From contig AP024673.1 of NCBI GenBank assembly GCA_025998675.1, positions 124,001-188,000 on the forward strand: a DNA stretch of 64,000 nucleotides. Reading direction: 5' to 3'. Positions 8,857-16,505 of this stretch are shown piece after piece. Both the position numbers and the translations under genes were made by a program. Below the pieces are notes generated by a model. The model had not been told where the DNA came from, searched no databases, and saw only the letters and a program-made list of their open reading frames with translations. The stretch is from Fimbriimonadales bacterium (GTDB lineage: Bacteria > Armatimonadota > Fimbriimonadia > Fimbriimonadales > GBS-DC). Numbering within the stretch: the stretch's first letter is position 1; each line of letters begins with the position of its first letter.

Positions 8857-11156
8857 TACTCAACACCCCCGCATCGAAGCCACCTCTCGAATAGCTTCAT
8901 TTGGAAAGTGACTCCACCGCCACTCCTAGAAATTAGTTGGTATCCTTCCAAGTGGCGGACGGCGATGGGCCAGTTTGGTATAAGCTGCTTCACTTCGTCA
9001 ATCGAGAAACCAGAGACCAGCGCTTCCAGCAGATCCCACTCCTGAGGGTAGTCACGCTTTAACCGCTCCTTGATCTCGAGAAATACCTCATGAGATCCAA
9101 TAAGGAATTCGTCTTCAAGGGATTTTAGTATGTCCACACTCACCTGTAAAGGCCGCTGTGGGTATCTGTTTGCAAGGACGCTACATAAACGACGTGTAAG
9201 AAACGGATGCCCACCAGAAAGTTCATGAATGAAATCTAACGCCTGCTCGTCGTAATATACCCCCATGCCTTTCCCAAGAGATACTATCATTTCCTTACAT
9301 TCTGTCTCTGCAAGTAAGGGCAAAAACATTTCCTCAAAAAACTGAAAGACAGGATTGTCTTGCTGATGCCACTGTGGGCGTTCACAGATAGCAGGATTTG
9401 CTCCACATATGAAAACAACAAGTCTACCGTTAGATTCTTGCACCAAGCCTCTTAAAATCCTGAAAAGGTCTATAGCTCCTTCCCATGGTTCTCCCATTGG
9501 GGGAACGACTTTCTCAATCTCATCGATGAGGATGACACATTTGCTATCATAAGAGTTTTGTGATAATAAGTTTCTTGCATCTGAAACAAAATCTTTAGAT
9601 ACCTCTGCGAAATTCGGCAAATCCCGTTCCGAATGGTACCGAGCAAGAAAGAAATTCCCTTTCGAGTGTTTTCCCCAATCCTGAACGACTCGCCAGCAAA
9701 TCCATGTTGCGGTCGTTGCGGCGGAAGCCTCTGGGTCAATATATGTCACGATGTCTCCTTTTCTGATAGATTTTAGCTGTAAAAGAAGAGAAGTTTTCCC
9801 GGATTTTCTCAAACCGAAGATGCCAATGCATCTGCCTTCTTCAACACTTTGATTCAACAAACCTATTTCACGCTCACGTCCAAAAAAGCGTCTACCTGAG
9901 ACAGGATGATTACCCTTGTAGAGATCTCGCCTATGAACCCACTTGGTTAGTAACTGATCAAAATAAGTATGAAGCACCTCATTTTCCTGTAAAAGCGCAC
10001 TCTCGACGGAAGGTTGATCAAGCGGAACGACAGTTGGATGGCTTTCGGGGTCTTCCAGAAGCATTCTCAGATAGTTTTCCAGCTGTTCCGAGTCAGTCAC
10101 TATGAAGAAGAGGTCGTGCTTGATACTCGCGTCTTCTGCGCATAGCTGTTTGTGAAGTACCTCAGCAGCCCTCACCTGTGATTGTGTGACTTGTGCATGA
10201 TATGGACAGTTTACGAATAACTTTCCGTCGAGCGAGAATGCTTCGGAGTTCCTGTAGTTCTTGGCGCTGACTAAAAACCAAGCATACGATGGAGCTGGAA
10301 TTTTCTCTGAGGTGAATTCGATGCGCCACTTGATAATTTCGAATCCTGCCTCACGTAGAAGGTACCAGACTGCACGACTGCGATTCTGATGAAGTATCCA
10401 CATTTTGTTGTATGAAGATCTCTCTCTAATATCTCCCTTGGAGTGTAGACTGTATGCTTCAGTGAAGTGATTACGCGCCTCCTCGAGGAGCAAAAAGTTT
10501 TTAGATTCTTCGGCTAAACTCACGAGGAGCTCTGCTAAGTGGAGGTGTAGTGTTACTCGGTTTGGCTGTTGCTGAATCGCCTCTCTTAGCAATTTAATTG
10601 CCTCTATTAAGAATCTCGTGCATATATTAGAATCTTTTGTTCTTTCCTTTGTTACCTCAGCCCTCTTTTTCTTCGCCATAGCAAGCATTTCAAGGATCCC
10701 CACGTCGCCTGGGAAATTTTCCCTTGCTTGATTGTAGATTGTTTCTACACGCTCCCAATTACCCAAATTCCTCTCCATCGCCGCATACGCCTCAAAAAAG
10801 TTTCGTTCGGGAGTTAGCGATATAGCTTTCTCGAACAGTTGGCGAGCCTCTCCGTAACGCTTTTCATTGCGGGCAATAATCGCTTCGCTAAACACTTTTC
10901 GTGCCTCTCTCGCTCGCACTTCGGGAACATCTTCCCACATCGACAAAGTAGCCCCAGTTATTGCCCTTCTGACACGAGCCGCTCTTGGACGATCTAGAGG
11001 ATCGAATTCAAGAGCGAATTCAACCACATCGCCTTGGCGAATTGGGCGGAAGGAAATCTGTGACAGATGTACGAATATATCTGGCGAGTTCCCCTCAGTG
11101 ACAATGAATCCAAAGCCTCTGCTCTCGAGCCACACCTTCACCTTACCTACTGGCAT
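8856..11156 (-). CDS. Cold-shock-domain / TPR / STAND-type NTPase protein
   Basis: 766 residues with unusual architecture. Residues 1-66 are a cold-shock (OB-fold) domain with RNP1 RGFGFI (13-18) and RNP2 DIFVH (26-30), which normally bind single-stranded RNA or DNA. TPR-like helical repeats follow (about 85-260), then an unassigned alpha/beta segment (265-390). The last half is a P-loop NTPase: Walker A GLRKSGKTS (448-456), Walker B VILIDE (541-546), GGHPFL (648-653) and a C-terminal winged helix. A GGAGGTG ribosome site precedes ATG 11156. Inferred role: sensor and switch for the coupled NTPase-HEPN gene. No single known family that I recognise covers the whole protein. Confidence 0.7.
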   Translation of the reverse strand: MPVGKVKVWLESRGFGFIVTEGNSPDIFVHLSQISFRPIRQGDVVEFALEFDPLDRPRAARVRRAITGATLSMWEDVPEVRAREARKVFSEAIIARNEKRYGEARQLFEKAISLTPERNFFEAYAAMERNLGNWERVETIYNQARENFPGDVGILEMLAMAKKKRAEVTKERTKDSNICTRFLIEAIKLLREAIQQQPNRVTLHLHLAELLVSLAEESKNFLLLEEARNHFTEAYSLHSKGDIRERSSYNKMWILHQNRSRAVWYLLREAGFEIIKWRIEFTSEKIPAPSYAWFLVSAKNYRNSEAFSLDGKLFVNCPYHAQVTQSQVRAAEVLHKQLCAEDASIKHDLFFIVTDSEQLENYLRMLLEDPESHPTVVPLDQPSVESALLQENEVLHTYFDQLLTKWVHRRDLYKGNHPVSGRRFFGREREIGLLNQSVEEGRCIGIFGLRKSGKTSLLLQLKSIRKGDIVTYIDPEASAATTATWICWRVVQDWGKHSKGNFFLARYHSERDLPNFAEVSKDFVSDARNLLSQNSYDSKCVILIDEIEKVVPPMGEPWEGAIDLFRILRGLVQESNGRLVVFICGANPAICERPQWHQQDNPVFQFFEEMFLPLLAETECKEMIVSLGKGMGVYYDEQALDFIHELSGGHPFLTRRLCSVLANRYPQRPLQVSVDILKSLEDEFLIGSHEVFLEIKERLKRDYPQEWDLLEALVSGFSIDEVKQLIPNWPIAVRHLEGYQLISRSGGGVTFQMKLFERWLRCGGVE

Positions 11157-11688
11157 GGCTTACACCTCCGTGCGTGTTCTCTACCCATACTACACCCCAA
11201 CGAACAGCGAAATTCCATACTGGGAGCAAAACCATAATAATCCACAGTTGCCGAAAAATAGGACCCGCGGAATGATGGAGATCTCCATCCCGCATTAGGC
11301 AGTCAAACGAAATCCCGGCAGGCGGGTTATTTTTGCGTCGGGCGTCCTGATGCCGAAAGTCCCGCACCGGCTCCGCAGCGTCCTGTTTCTTCCTCCCGCG
11401 TGGCATAGCAAGTTGATTCGACGAGTGTTGCTATTTTCCTGCCAGTGTATGGGTAGAAACAGCGAAATCCACCACAATGTGTCTTTGCGACAAGACTGCA
11501 ACAGAGCGTCTTCTCTCCCGCTTGCGAGAGAGGAGCTGGGGGTGAGGGCTAAGCATACGCTTGTATGCGGACCGAGCAACCCTGTACCGTGTCAGCCCCC
11601 CAACCCCCCGTAAACGGGGGGCATAGTGCAAAAGCACTAAGAATCGGTAGCGCCCGCAACTGCCTTGCAGGGTACAATTTGCATATCA
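11157..11688. other. Intergenic region with a short repeat
   Basis: No convincing gene in 530 bp. It should hold the minus-strand promoter of the cold-shock/NTPase gene and the plus-strand promoter of the next gene, but no clear boxes stand out. At 11511-11551 there is a short member of the CCCTCACC/GGGTGAGGG hairpin family (stem CTCTC..GAGAG followed by GCTGGGGGTGAGGGC). Confidence 0.6.
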
Positions 11689-12504
11689 ATGCCCATTATC
11701 GAGACTGTCGAGCAGTTGGCTGATTTTCTGGAGCGGAACGAGGAATGGCGGCGCAAGTTGTTCGCTATTCTCGTGCCGCGCGAGCTGGCGCGCCTGCCCG
11801 AAGAGTTCGACGCATTCCGCCAGGAAGTGCGCCGCGACATCCAGCAAATCCATGCGCGGCTCGACCGCATCGAGCGTGCGATGGATGAGCGATTCGCCCG
11901 CGTGGATCGCGAGTTTGAGGCGGTGCGGCAGGAGATGCGCGAGGGGTTCGCCCGCGTGGATCGCGAGTTTGAGGCGGTGCGGCAGGAGATGCGCGAGGGG
12001 TTCGAGCAACTGCGCGCCGAAATGCGCGAGGGCGATGCGCGACTGGAACGGAAAATCCAGCGCAACACCGACGACATCGCCGAGCTGAAGGGCATCTCGC
12101 TGGAGCGCGCCTACCGCGACAAGGCGCGGAGCCTGTTCGGCAGGTACTTCCGCGATGTCAGGGTTATCGACTGGGTCGATGTAGAAGAGCAGCTGGAAGC
12201 GATTGCGCTGCTGAGCGCACAGGAGCGTGCGGAGTTGAGCGTGGTCGATATCCTCGCGCGCGGCAGGCGCAGGAGCGACGGGCGCGAAGCGATTCTGGTG
12301 ATTGAGGTTTCGTGGGGGATTGCGCCCAGCGATGTGGCGCGCGCCGTACAGCGGGCGGCGATACTCACCCGACGCGGCGTGCTCGCGGTTCCGATTGCCG
12401 CAGGGCGCGAGCTGAGCGACGAGGCGCGGCAGGCTGCCTCCGAGCAGGACTGCGTGGTCGTGCTGGATGGACGCTTTGAGGTCGAACAACCCCTGCGCGA
12501 GTAG
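11689..12504 (+). CDS. Coiled-coil protein with PD-(D/E)XK-nuclease-like C-terminus
   Basis: About 271 residues from ATG 11689; an earlier in-frame TTG at 11665 lacks support. Residues 25-135 are a long charged coiled coil. The C-terminal half (RYFRDV...WVDVEEQ...VVDILARG...AILVIEVSW) resembles the DUF3782-type restriction-endonuclease-like fold, where V-D and E-V would fit the D...ExK core, but the lysine is not obvious, so activity is uncertain. The coiled coil holds an exact tandem duplication. The SIS gene starts 3 bp downstream. Function unknown; such proteins are common in cyanobacteria and Armatimonadota. Confidence 0.65.
   Translation: MPIIETVEQLADFLERNEEWRRKLFAILVPRELARLPEEFDAFRQEVRRDIQQIHARLDRIERAMDERFARVDREFEAVRQEMREGFARVDREFEAVRQEMREGFEQLRAEMREGDARLERKIQRNTDDIAELKGISLERAYRDKARSLFGRYFRDVRVIDWVDVEEQLEAIALLSAQERAELSVVDILARGRRRSDGREAILVIEVSWGIAPSDVARAVQRAAILTRRGVLAVPIAAGRELSDEARQAASEQDCVVVLDGRFEVEQPLRE
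11893..12000 (+). repeat. Exact 54-bp tandem duplication in the coiled coil
   Basis: Two identical 54-bp units (11893-11946 and 11947-12000), each coding the 18 residues FARVDREFEAVRQEMREG. The unit stays in frame and keeps the heptad pattern roughly, so it changes only the length of the coiled coil. Confidence 0.95.
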
Positions 12505-12507
12505 CCC

Positions 12508-13242
12508 ATGCGAACCGATTACATCTCGCAGGTATTGCGCCTGCTTCAGGAGACCTACACGCGCCAGCAGGAGACGCTGCAGACGGCGGCGACCTGGATT
12601 GCCGACGCGCTGGCGAGCGACGGCGTGCTGTATGTGTTCGGCGCGTCGCACGCAGGCATCATCACCGAGGAGCTGACCTACCGCGCGGGCGGGTTGGTTC
12701 CCGTCAGCCCGATATTTGTGCCCGGCTTGACCTGTGAGGTGCGCCCGCTGCCGCTCACTTCCGCGCTGGAGCGACTGGACGGCTACGCGCTGGCGGCGGT
12801 GCGGCACATTCCCATCAGCCCCAGTGATGTCGTGCTGGTGCATTCGGTGTCGGGGCGCAACGCCGCGCCTGTGGAGGTCGCGCTGTACGCCCGGCAGCAG
12901 GGCGCGAAGGTGATTGCGCTCACCTCGCTGGCGTACTCGCAGTCGGTGTCGCCGCGCTCCAGCACGGGCTACCGCCTGTTCGAGGTCGCCGATCTGGTGA
13001 TCGATAACGGCGCGCCCGCAGGCGACGCGATTGTGCAACTGGAAGGCTTTCCGCAGCCGATTGCGCCCGTCTCCACTGTGCTGGGCGCGGCGCTGGTGAA
13101 CGCTGTCGTCGCCGAAGCGTGCGCGATTCTGCTGGAACGCGGCATGACGCCGCCCGTGTTTATGTCCGCCAACCTCGACGGCGGCGACGCGCACAACGCG
13201 CAACTGATGGAACGCTATCGGGGGCGGGTGTTGTACCTGTAG
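12508..13242 (+). CDS. SIS-domain phosphosugar-binding protein (UPF0309 type)
   Basis: 244 residues. A single sugar-isomerase (SIS) domain spans most of the protein: VLYVFGASHAG early, then SVSGRNAAPVEVALYARQQGAKVIALTS, the phosphosugar-binding core. It resembles the UPF0309 group, thought to act on amino-sugar phosphates. It is likely expressed with the upstream gene (3 bp gap). Its stop abuts the stop of the convergent mazF-like gene. A BadF-type sugar kinase and a PIG-L deacetylase nearby would fit amino-sugar metabolism, but that link is inference. Confidence 0.85.
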   Translation: MRTDYISQVLRLLQETYTRQQETLQTAATWIADALASDGVLYVFGASHAGIITEELTYRAGGLVPVSPIFVPGLTCEVRPLPLTSALERLDGYALAAVRHIPISPSDVVLVHSVSGRNAAPVEVALYARQQGAKVIALTSLAYSQSVSPRSSTGYRLFEVADLVIDNGAPAGDAIVQLEGFPQPIAPVSTVLGAALVNAVVAEACAILLERGMTPPVFMSANLDGGDAHNAQLMERYRGRVLYL

Positions 13243-13578
13243 TTAAAACCCGAAAACCCTGCGCAGGTGCGCCTGCACCGCTGCTAAATCTGCCTCGCTG
13301 AGACGACCAATATACTCAATCAGCTCTATTTGTTTGAATGTCGCAGGGTTGCATTTTACATAAGACGGTTTGCGTAATCCTGCTTCGCGCCAGTCGTGCA
13401 GGACGCAATCGGTCTGGCAACGCGCACGATCGACTTTGCTGCTGATGGGTAGAACGACAACATCGCCGCGACAGCGGAAATAGTCGGTTGTGTTGACAAC
13501 GACAGCAGGGCGATTTTTCTGTTCACCGCTGGAAGTGTCAGGTATTAGCCAGACTTCCCCCAGCTCAGGCGTCTTCAT
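13243..13578 (-). CDS. MazF/PemK-family toxin (endoribonuclease)
   Basis: About 111 residues. The N-terminus GEVWLIPD...QKNRPAVVVN and the later DVVVLPISS match the PemK/MazF fold, whose members cleave mRNA and stop growth unless bound by an antitoxin. ATG 13578 lies inside the 3' end of the upstream gene (14-bp overlap), the usual coupling of antitoxin and toxin. The longer open frame to 13797 is overlap with the antitoxin and is not used. Confidence 0.88.
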   Translation of the reverse strand: MKTPELGEVWLIPDTSSGEQKNRPAVVVNTTDYFRCRGDVVVLPISSKVDRARCQTDCVLHDWREAGLRKPSYVKCNPATFKQIELIEYIGRLSEADLAAVQAHLRRVFGF

Positions 13579-13840
13579 CGTCGTCCCACATGCGCCTTCG
13601 CCCCATTCGGCTCCATGCGAGGTCTTCCGCCAGCTCCTCAATATCTTCGGCGGCGAAATACAGGTCAGGAGCGGGACGCGCCACGAAGGTAAGCAGCTGC
13701 ATTTCGCGTGCAGGGCGAGTCGGTGTGCGGGTCGCTTCCGACCGATACACAGGCAAGAACCCCTGCTGCGCCCACTGCACGAGCGCCTGCTCCTCAAGCC
13801 CCAGCTTCTGCGCCGCTTGCTTCAGTGTGATGTATCGCAT
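13565..13840 (-). CDS. Putative antitoxin with helix-turn-helix, partner of MazF
   Basis: 91 residues from ATG 13840. The start region (YITLKQAAQKLGLEEQALVQWAQQG) is an excisionase/MerR-like helix-turn-helix; the acidic C-terminus (MWDDDEDA) could wrap the toxin. An upstream ATG at 13882 is only one base after a TATACT -10 box (TTGCCG, 18 bp, TATACT on the minus strand), so it would precede the transcription start; I prefer 13840. Position before mazF and the overlap support the antitoxin role. It is not an AbrB or RHH type, the usual MazF partners. Confidence 0.65.
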   Translation of the reverse strand: MRYITLKQAAQKLGLEEQALVQWAQQGFLPVYRSEATRTPTRPAREMQLLTFVARPAPDLYFAAEDIEELAEDLAWSRMGRRRMWDDDEDA

Positions 13841-13953
13841 AGCCAGACACGCCCTCGAATCATCTGGGCGCTCCCTCGCCATAAGTATACCACATCTCCG
13901 CGTGATTCGGCAACTACCTGCTTCAGCCTTCAGGCGCGGGTATCCTCATGGCT

Positions 13954-14367
13954 ATGGACGGCGAACTGGTCTGGAAAGGCAATATGCTGTTTGAGGGCGT
14001 ATGCGACATCACGGGGCACAAGGTGCTGTTCGACGCGCATCCCCATTCTGGCGGCAACGATGTCGCCGCTACCCCGATGGAACATATGCTGCTGGCGGTC
14101 GCAGCGTGTACGGCAATGGATGTGGTGGCAATCCTGCGCAAGATGAAGCAGGAGCTGACGGGCTATCGAATCGAGATTCACGCCGAGCGCCATCCCGAAC
14201 ATCCCCGCCGATTCACGGAAGTTGCCATCACACACTACCTGCAGGGCAACAATCTGGACCCGAAAGCGGTGGAGAAGGCGGTCAAGCTGTCCGACGAGAA
14301 ATACTGCTCGGCGTCGGCGACGCTGCGCCTGCCGACCGAAGTGCATACGGAGTTCGTAATCGAGTGA
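13954..14367 (+). CDS. OsmC family protein
   Basis: 137 residues. OsmC/Ohr-type proteins are thiol peroxidases or hydroperoxide-handling proteins using two cysteines; both positions are present (AACTAMD in the middle, KYCSAS near the end). Length and fold pattern fit the YhfA-like OsmC branch. TATCCT at 13941-13946 lies 7 nt before ATG 13954, so I prefer this start over ATG 13948, which is only 1 nt from the box; the mRNA would be leaderless. The next gene begins inside its stop (GTGA). Confidence 0.85.
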   Translation: MDGELVWKGNMLFEGVCDITGHKVLFDAHPHSGGNDVAATPMEHMLLAVAACTAMDVVAILRKMKQELTGYRIEIHAERHPEHPRRFTEVAITHYLQGNNLDPKAVEKAVKLSDEKYCSASATLRLPTEVHTEFVIE

Positions 14368-15077
14368 AGATGGTGCGCTCAGACGACTGGCTGTACCGCG
14401 TGGGCTGGGCGCTGGTGCGGGGCTTTGCGCGACTGGTATGGCGGCTGGAGGTGCATGGAGCATCGAATGTGCCGCTGGAGGGCGCGACGATTATCGCCCC
14501 GAACCATCTGAGCCTGCTCGACCCGCCGCTGATTGGATGCGCCTGCCCGCGTGAATTGCGCTTCATCGCCAAAGCGGAGCTGTTTCGCTACGGACTGTTC
14601 TCCAAACTGATTCGTCGGCTGGGCGCGTTCCCTGTGGAGCGCGGCGCGGCGGATGTGGGCGCGATCAAGACCGCGCTGAAGTTCCTGAACGAGGGGCGCG
14701 CGGTGATTATCTTTATCGAGGGCACGCGCGGCATGGGCGACCATCTGTTGCCGCCGACGCCCGGCGTGACGCTGCTGGCGCGTCAATCGGGCGCGCCTGT
14801 CGTCCCGACGGCGATTGTCGGCAGCGAGCAGGCGTGGCAGAAAGGCGCGAAACTTCCCCGCCGCGCCCGAATCAAGGTCGCGTTTGGCGAACCCGTGCGC
14901 TATTCGGAAGTGTTTGGGACGCGCACGGACCGCGAAGCGCGCGACGCCTTCAGCGCGCTGGTGATGGAGCGGATTGAGGCGCTGACGCATCAGCTGGGAC
15001 GCCCGATTCCCCGCCTGCCGCAGGAAGCGGTATCGGCAGCCAGCCCGACCGATCCAGCTCCGCCCCATACACGGTAG
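14364..15077 (+). CDS. plsC: 1-acyl-sn-glycerol-3-phosphate acyltransferase
   Basis: About 237 residues. PlsC transfers an acyl chain to lysophosphatidic acid to make phosphatidic acid at the membrane. The catalytic NHLSLLD (HX4D) block, the substrate block FPVERGAADVGA and the FIEGTRG block are all visible in the right order. GTG 14364 overlaps the osmC stop by 4 bp; ATG 14370 is the alternative. Its last 128 bp overlap the convergent PIG-L gene, so one C-terminus may be shorter than drawn. Confidence 0.93.
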   Translation: MKMVRSDDWLYRVGWALVRGFARLVWRLEVHGASNVPLEGATIIAPNHLSLLDPPLIGCACPRELRFIAKAELFRYGLFSKLIRRLGAFPVERGAADVGAIKTALKFLNEGRAVIIFIEGTRGMGDHLLPPTPGVTLLARQSGAPVVPTAIVGSEQAWQKGAKLPRRARIKVAFGEPVRYSEVFGTRTDREARDAFSALVMERIEALTHQLGRPIPRLPQEAVSAASPTDPAPPHTR

Positions 15078-16341
15078 TCCGCGCCATCAGGTAGGCGCGT
15101 TCGGCGTCCGCGAGCGGGCGGTGCGGCAGCCACAGGTGCAAGAGATTGCCCTCCTTCCGCGCCGACAGGCGGCGGTTGGGGTAGCGCCAGCGCGTGTCGC
15201 TCCAGTTGCCCGCCGCATCGACGCTGAGCAGCGTCAGTTCCAGCTGGTAGGGCGCGCGCAGGGGCTGGCGCGTCTCGATACTCACCCGCACGCCTTCGCG
15301 CCCTGTTTGAGTCTGCACGCTCGCGAGGTCGGCATGCGGCTGGAGGTGAATCGTCGGGTTATCGTCTGCAGGGAGGGTGTAGTTGGGATGTATAGGCGGC
15401 GCGGGCGCGAACAGCTCGCTGCGCCGCACAAAACTGCTCAAAAAGCGCGCCATGATGGCGTATTGCGACTCGTGGGCGTGTATTGCCGCGCGTTTGCGTG
15501 CGCGCGCCGCGTCGCCCAGCCAGAACACCTGCCATCGCTCATGCGCCAGTCCCAGCGGCGGCGCGAGGGGGCGGTCGGGATGCATCCCCTGCGGCAGAGG
15601 CCAGTCGCCATAGTGGACGAGGTAGTAATACAGGGCGGGCGCGCGCAGCTCGCCCGATTGCACCGCCTGCGCAATTGCCTCACGGGTCAGCATCGCGGCG
15701 GCGGCGTGGTCTTCGTGGTCGTCCAGCGGGTGCGTGGTGAATACGCGCGTCGGCTGAAATTCAGCAATCGCGCGGCGCAGGTCGGCAACCAGCGCAGGCG
15801 CGAGGTACGGCGCGTTCGGCGATTGCGCGTCGGGGTAGGGCACGCGCTGCGCGCCTGTCGCGGCGGATCGGTACACGCGATTGGGGCGCGTCGCCATCGG
15901 CAACAGCCCCCGATCGGGATAGCCCAGAAAGACCGCGTCAGGGGCGGAGAGTCCCAGCGTTTCCAAGCCCCGTCGCGCCTCCTGTGCCCGCTGCTCGCCC
16001 AGCTGCAAACACTCGGCAGGGTCGGGAGTGGAACGGGCGGTGAGCGCGGCGGCGACGGTGAAGCCATCGCCCGAAGTCAGGTACACCACGCGCACGGGGA
16101 TGCCCTGCGCCGCGGCGGTCGCAATCAGCCCACCGCAGCCCAGCGCCTCATCGTCAGGATGCGGCGCGATAATCAACAGGCGGTCGTCGGGGCGAAGCGC
16201 AGGCAGGGCAGGGTGCAGGTGCGCCTCCTGCGAGAGGCTGGCGCGGTGCATCGCCGCAACAAACAGCAGCGCGCTCAGCCCGACATAGGAGCCAAGCCCG
16301 CCCAGCAGCGCCAGCGCAATCCGAACCGTCCAGCGTCTCAC
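14950..16341 (-). CDS. PIG-L/LmbE family deacetylase, membrane anchored
   Basis: 463 residues from GTG 16341, preceded by AGGGGAG. An N-terminal hydrophobic segment (residues 5-25) suggests a membrane anchor or signal. The LmbE zinc motif PHPDDE (about 61-66) opens the N-acetylglucosaminyl deacetylase domain, with the later THPLDDHEDH zinc/active-site block. The C-terminal 150 residues look like a beta-sandwich. Family members deacetylate GlcNAc-type sugars in lipids or thiols. The longer reading frame upstream runs into the tRNA gene and is rejected. Convergent 128-bp overlap with plsC. Confidence 0.88.
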   Translation of the reverse strand: MRRWTVRIALALLGGLGSYVGLSALLFVAAMHRASLSQEAHLHPALPALRPDDRLLIIAPHPDDEALGCGGLIATAAAQGIPVRVVYLTSGDGFTVAAALTARSTPDPAECLQLGEQRAQEARRGLETLGLSAPDAVFLGYPDRGLLPMATRPNRVYRSAATGAQRVPYPDAQSPNAPYLAPALVADLRRAIAEFQPTRVFTTHPLDDHEDHAAAAMLTREAIAQAVQSGELRAPALYYYLVHYGDWPLPQGMHPDRPLAPPLGLAHERWQVFWLGDAARARKRAAIHAHESQYAIMARFLSSFVRRSELFAPAPPIHPNYTLPADDNPTIHLQPHADLASVQTQTGREGVRVSIETRQPLRAPYQLELTLLSVDAAGNWSDTRWRYPNRRLSARKEGNLLHLWLPHRPLADAERAYLMARTTVYGAELDRSGWLPIPLPAAGGESGVPADASAPQSAPSPAR

Positions 16342-16360
16342 ACGCAACTCCCCTGAGGCA

Positions 16361-16451
16361 TGGCGGAGGGGGAGGGATTCGAACCCCCGTCCCACGCGAG
16401 GTGGGATGCGGTTTTCAAGACCGCCGCCTTCAGCCACTCGGCCACCCCTCC
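16361..16451 (-). tRNA. tRNA-Ser (anticodon UGA)
   Basis: Read on the minus strand: acceptor GGAGGGG pairs with CCCCTCC; the anticodon loop CTTGAAA holds TGA; a long variable arm (CCCAC..GTGGG) marks a class II serine tRNA; the T-loop GGTTCGAATCC is intact and CCA is encoded. The 5' end lies 12 nt after a TATAAT box on the same strand. Confidence 0.97.
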
Positions 16452-16461
16452 GCGCGGCAGG

Positions 16462-16500
16462 CTATTATACCTCGACGCGCGACGGCGCACAGTATAATAG
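16462..16500. promoter_or_regulatory. Face-to-face -10 boxes of tRNA-Ser and the sugar kinase
   Basis: CTATTATAC (16462-16470) and GTATAATAG (16492-16500) are a perfect 9-bp inverted repeat 21 nt apart. Each contains TATAAT, one pointing at the tRNA and the other at the kinase gene. The -35 area of each promoter overlaps the other's -10, so RNA polymerase probably cannot use both at once. The plus-strand box ends 7 nt before ATG 16506. Confidence 0.75.
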
Positions 16501-16505
16501 TGCCG

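Noticed and set aside
16342-16437. N-terminal extension of the PIG-L protein
   Set aside because: It would translate through the tRNA-Ser gene; GTG 16341 has a ribosome site.
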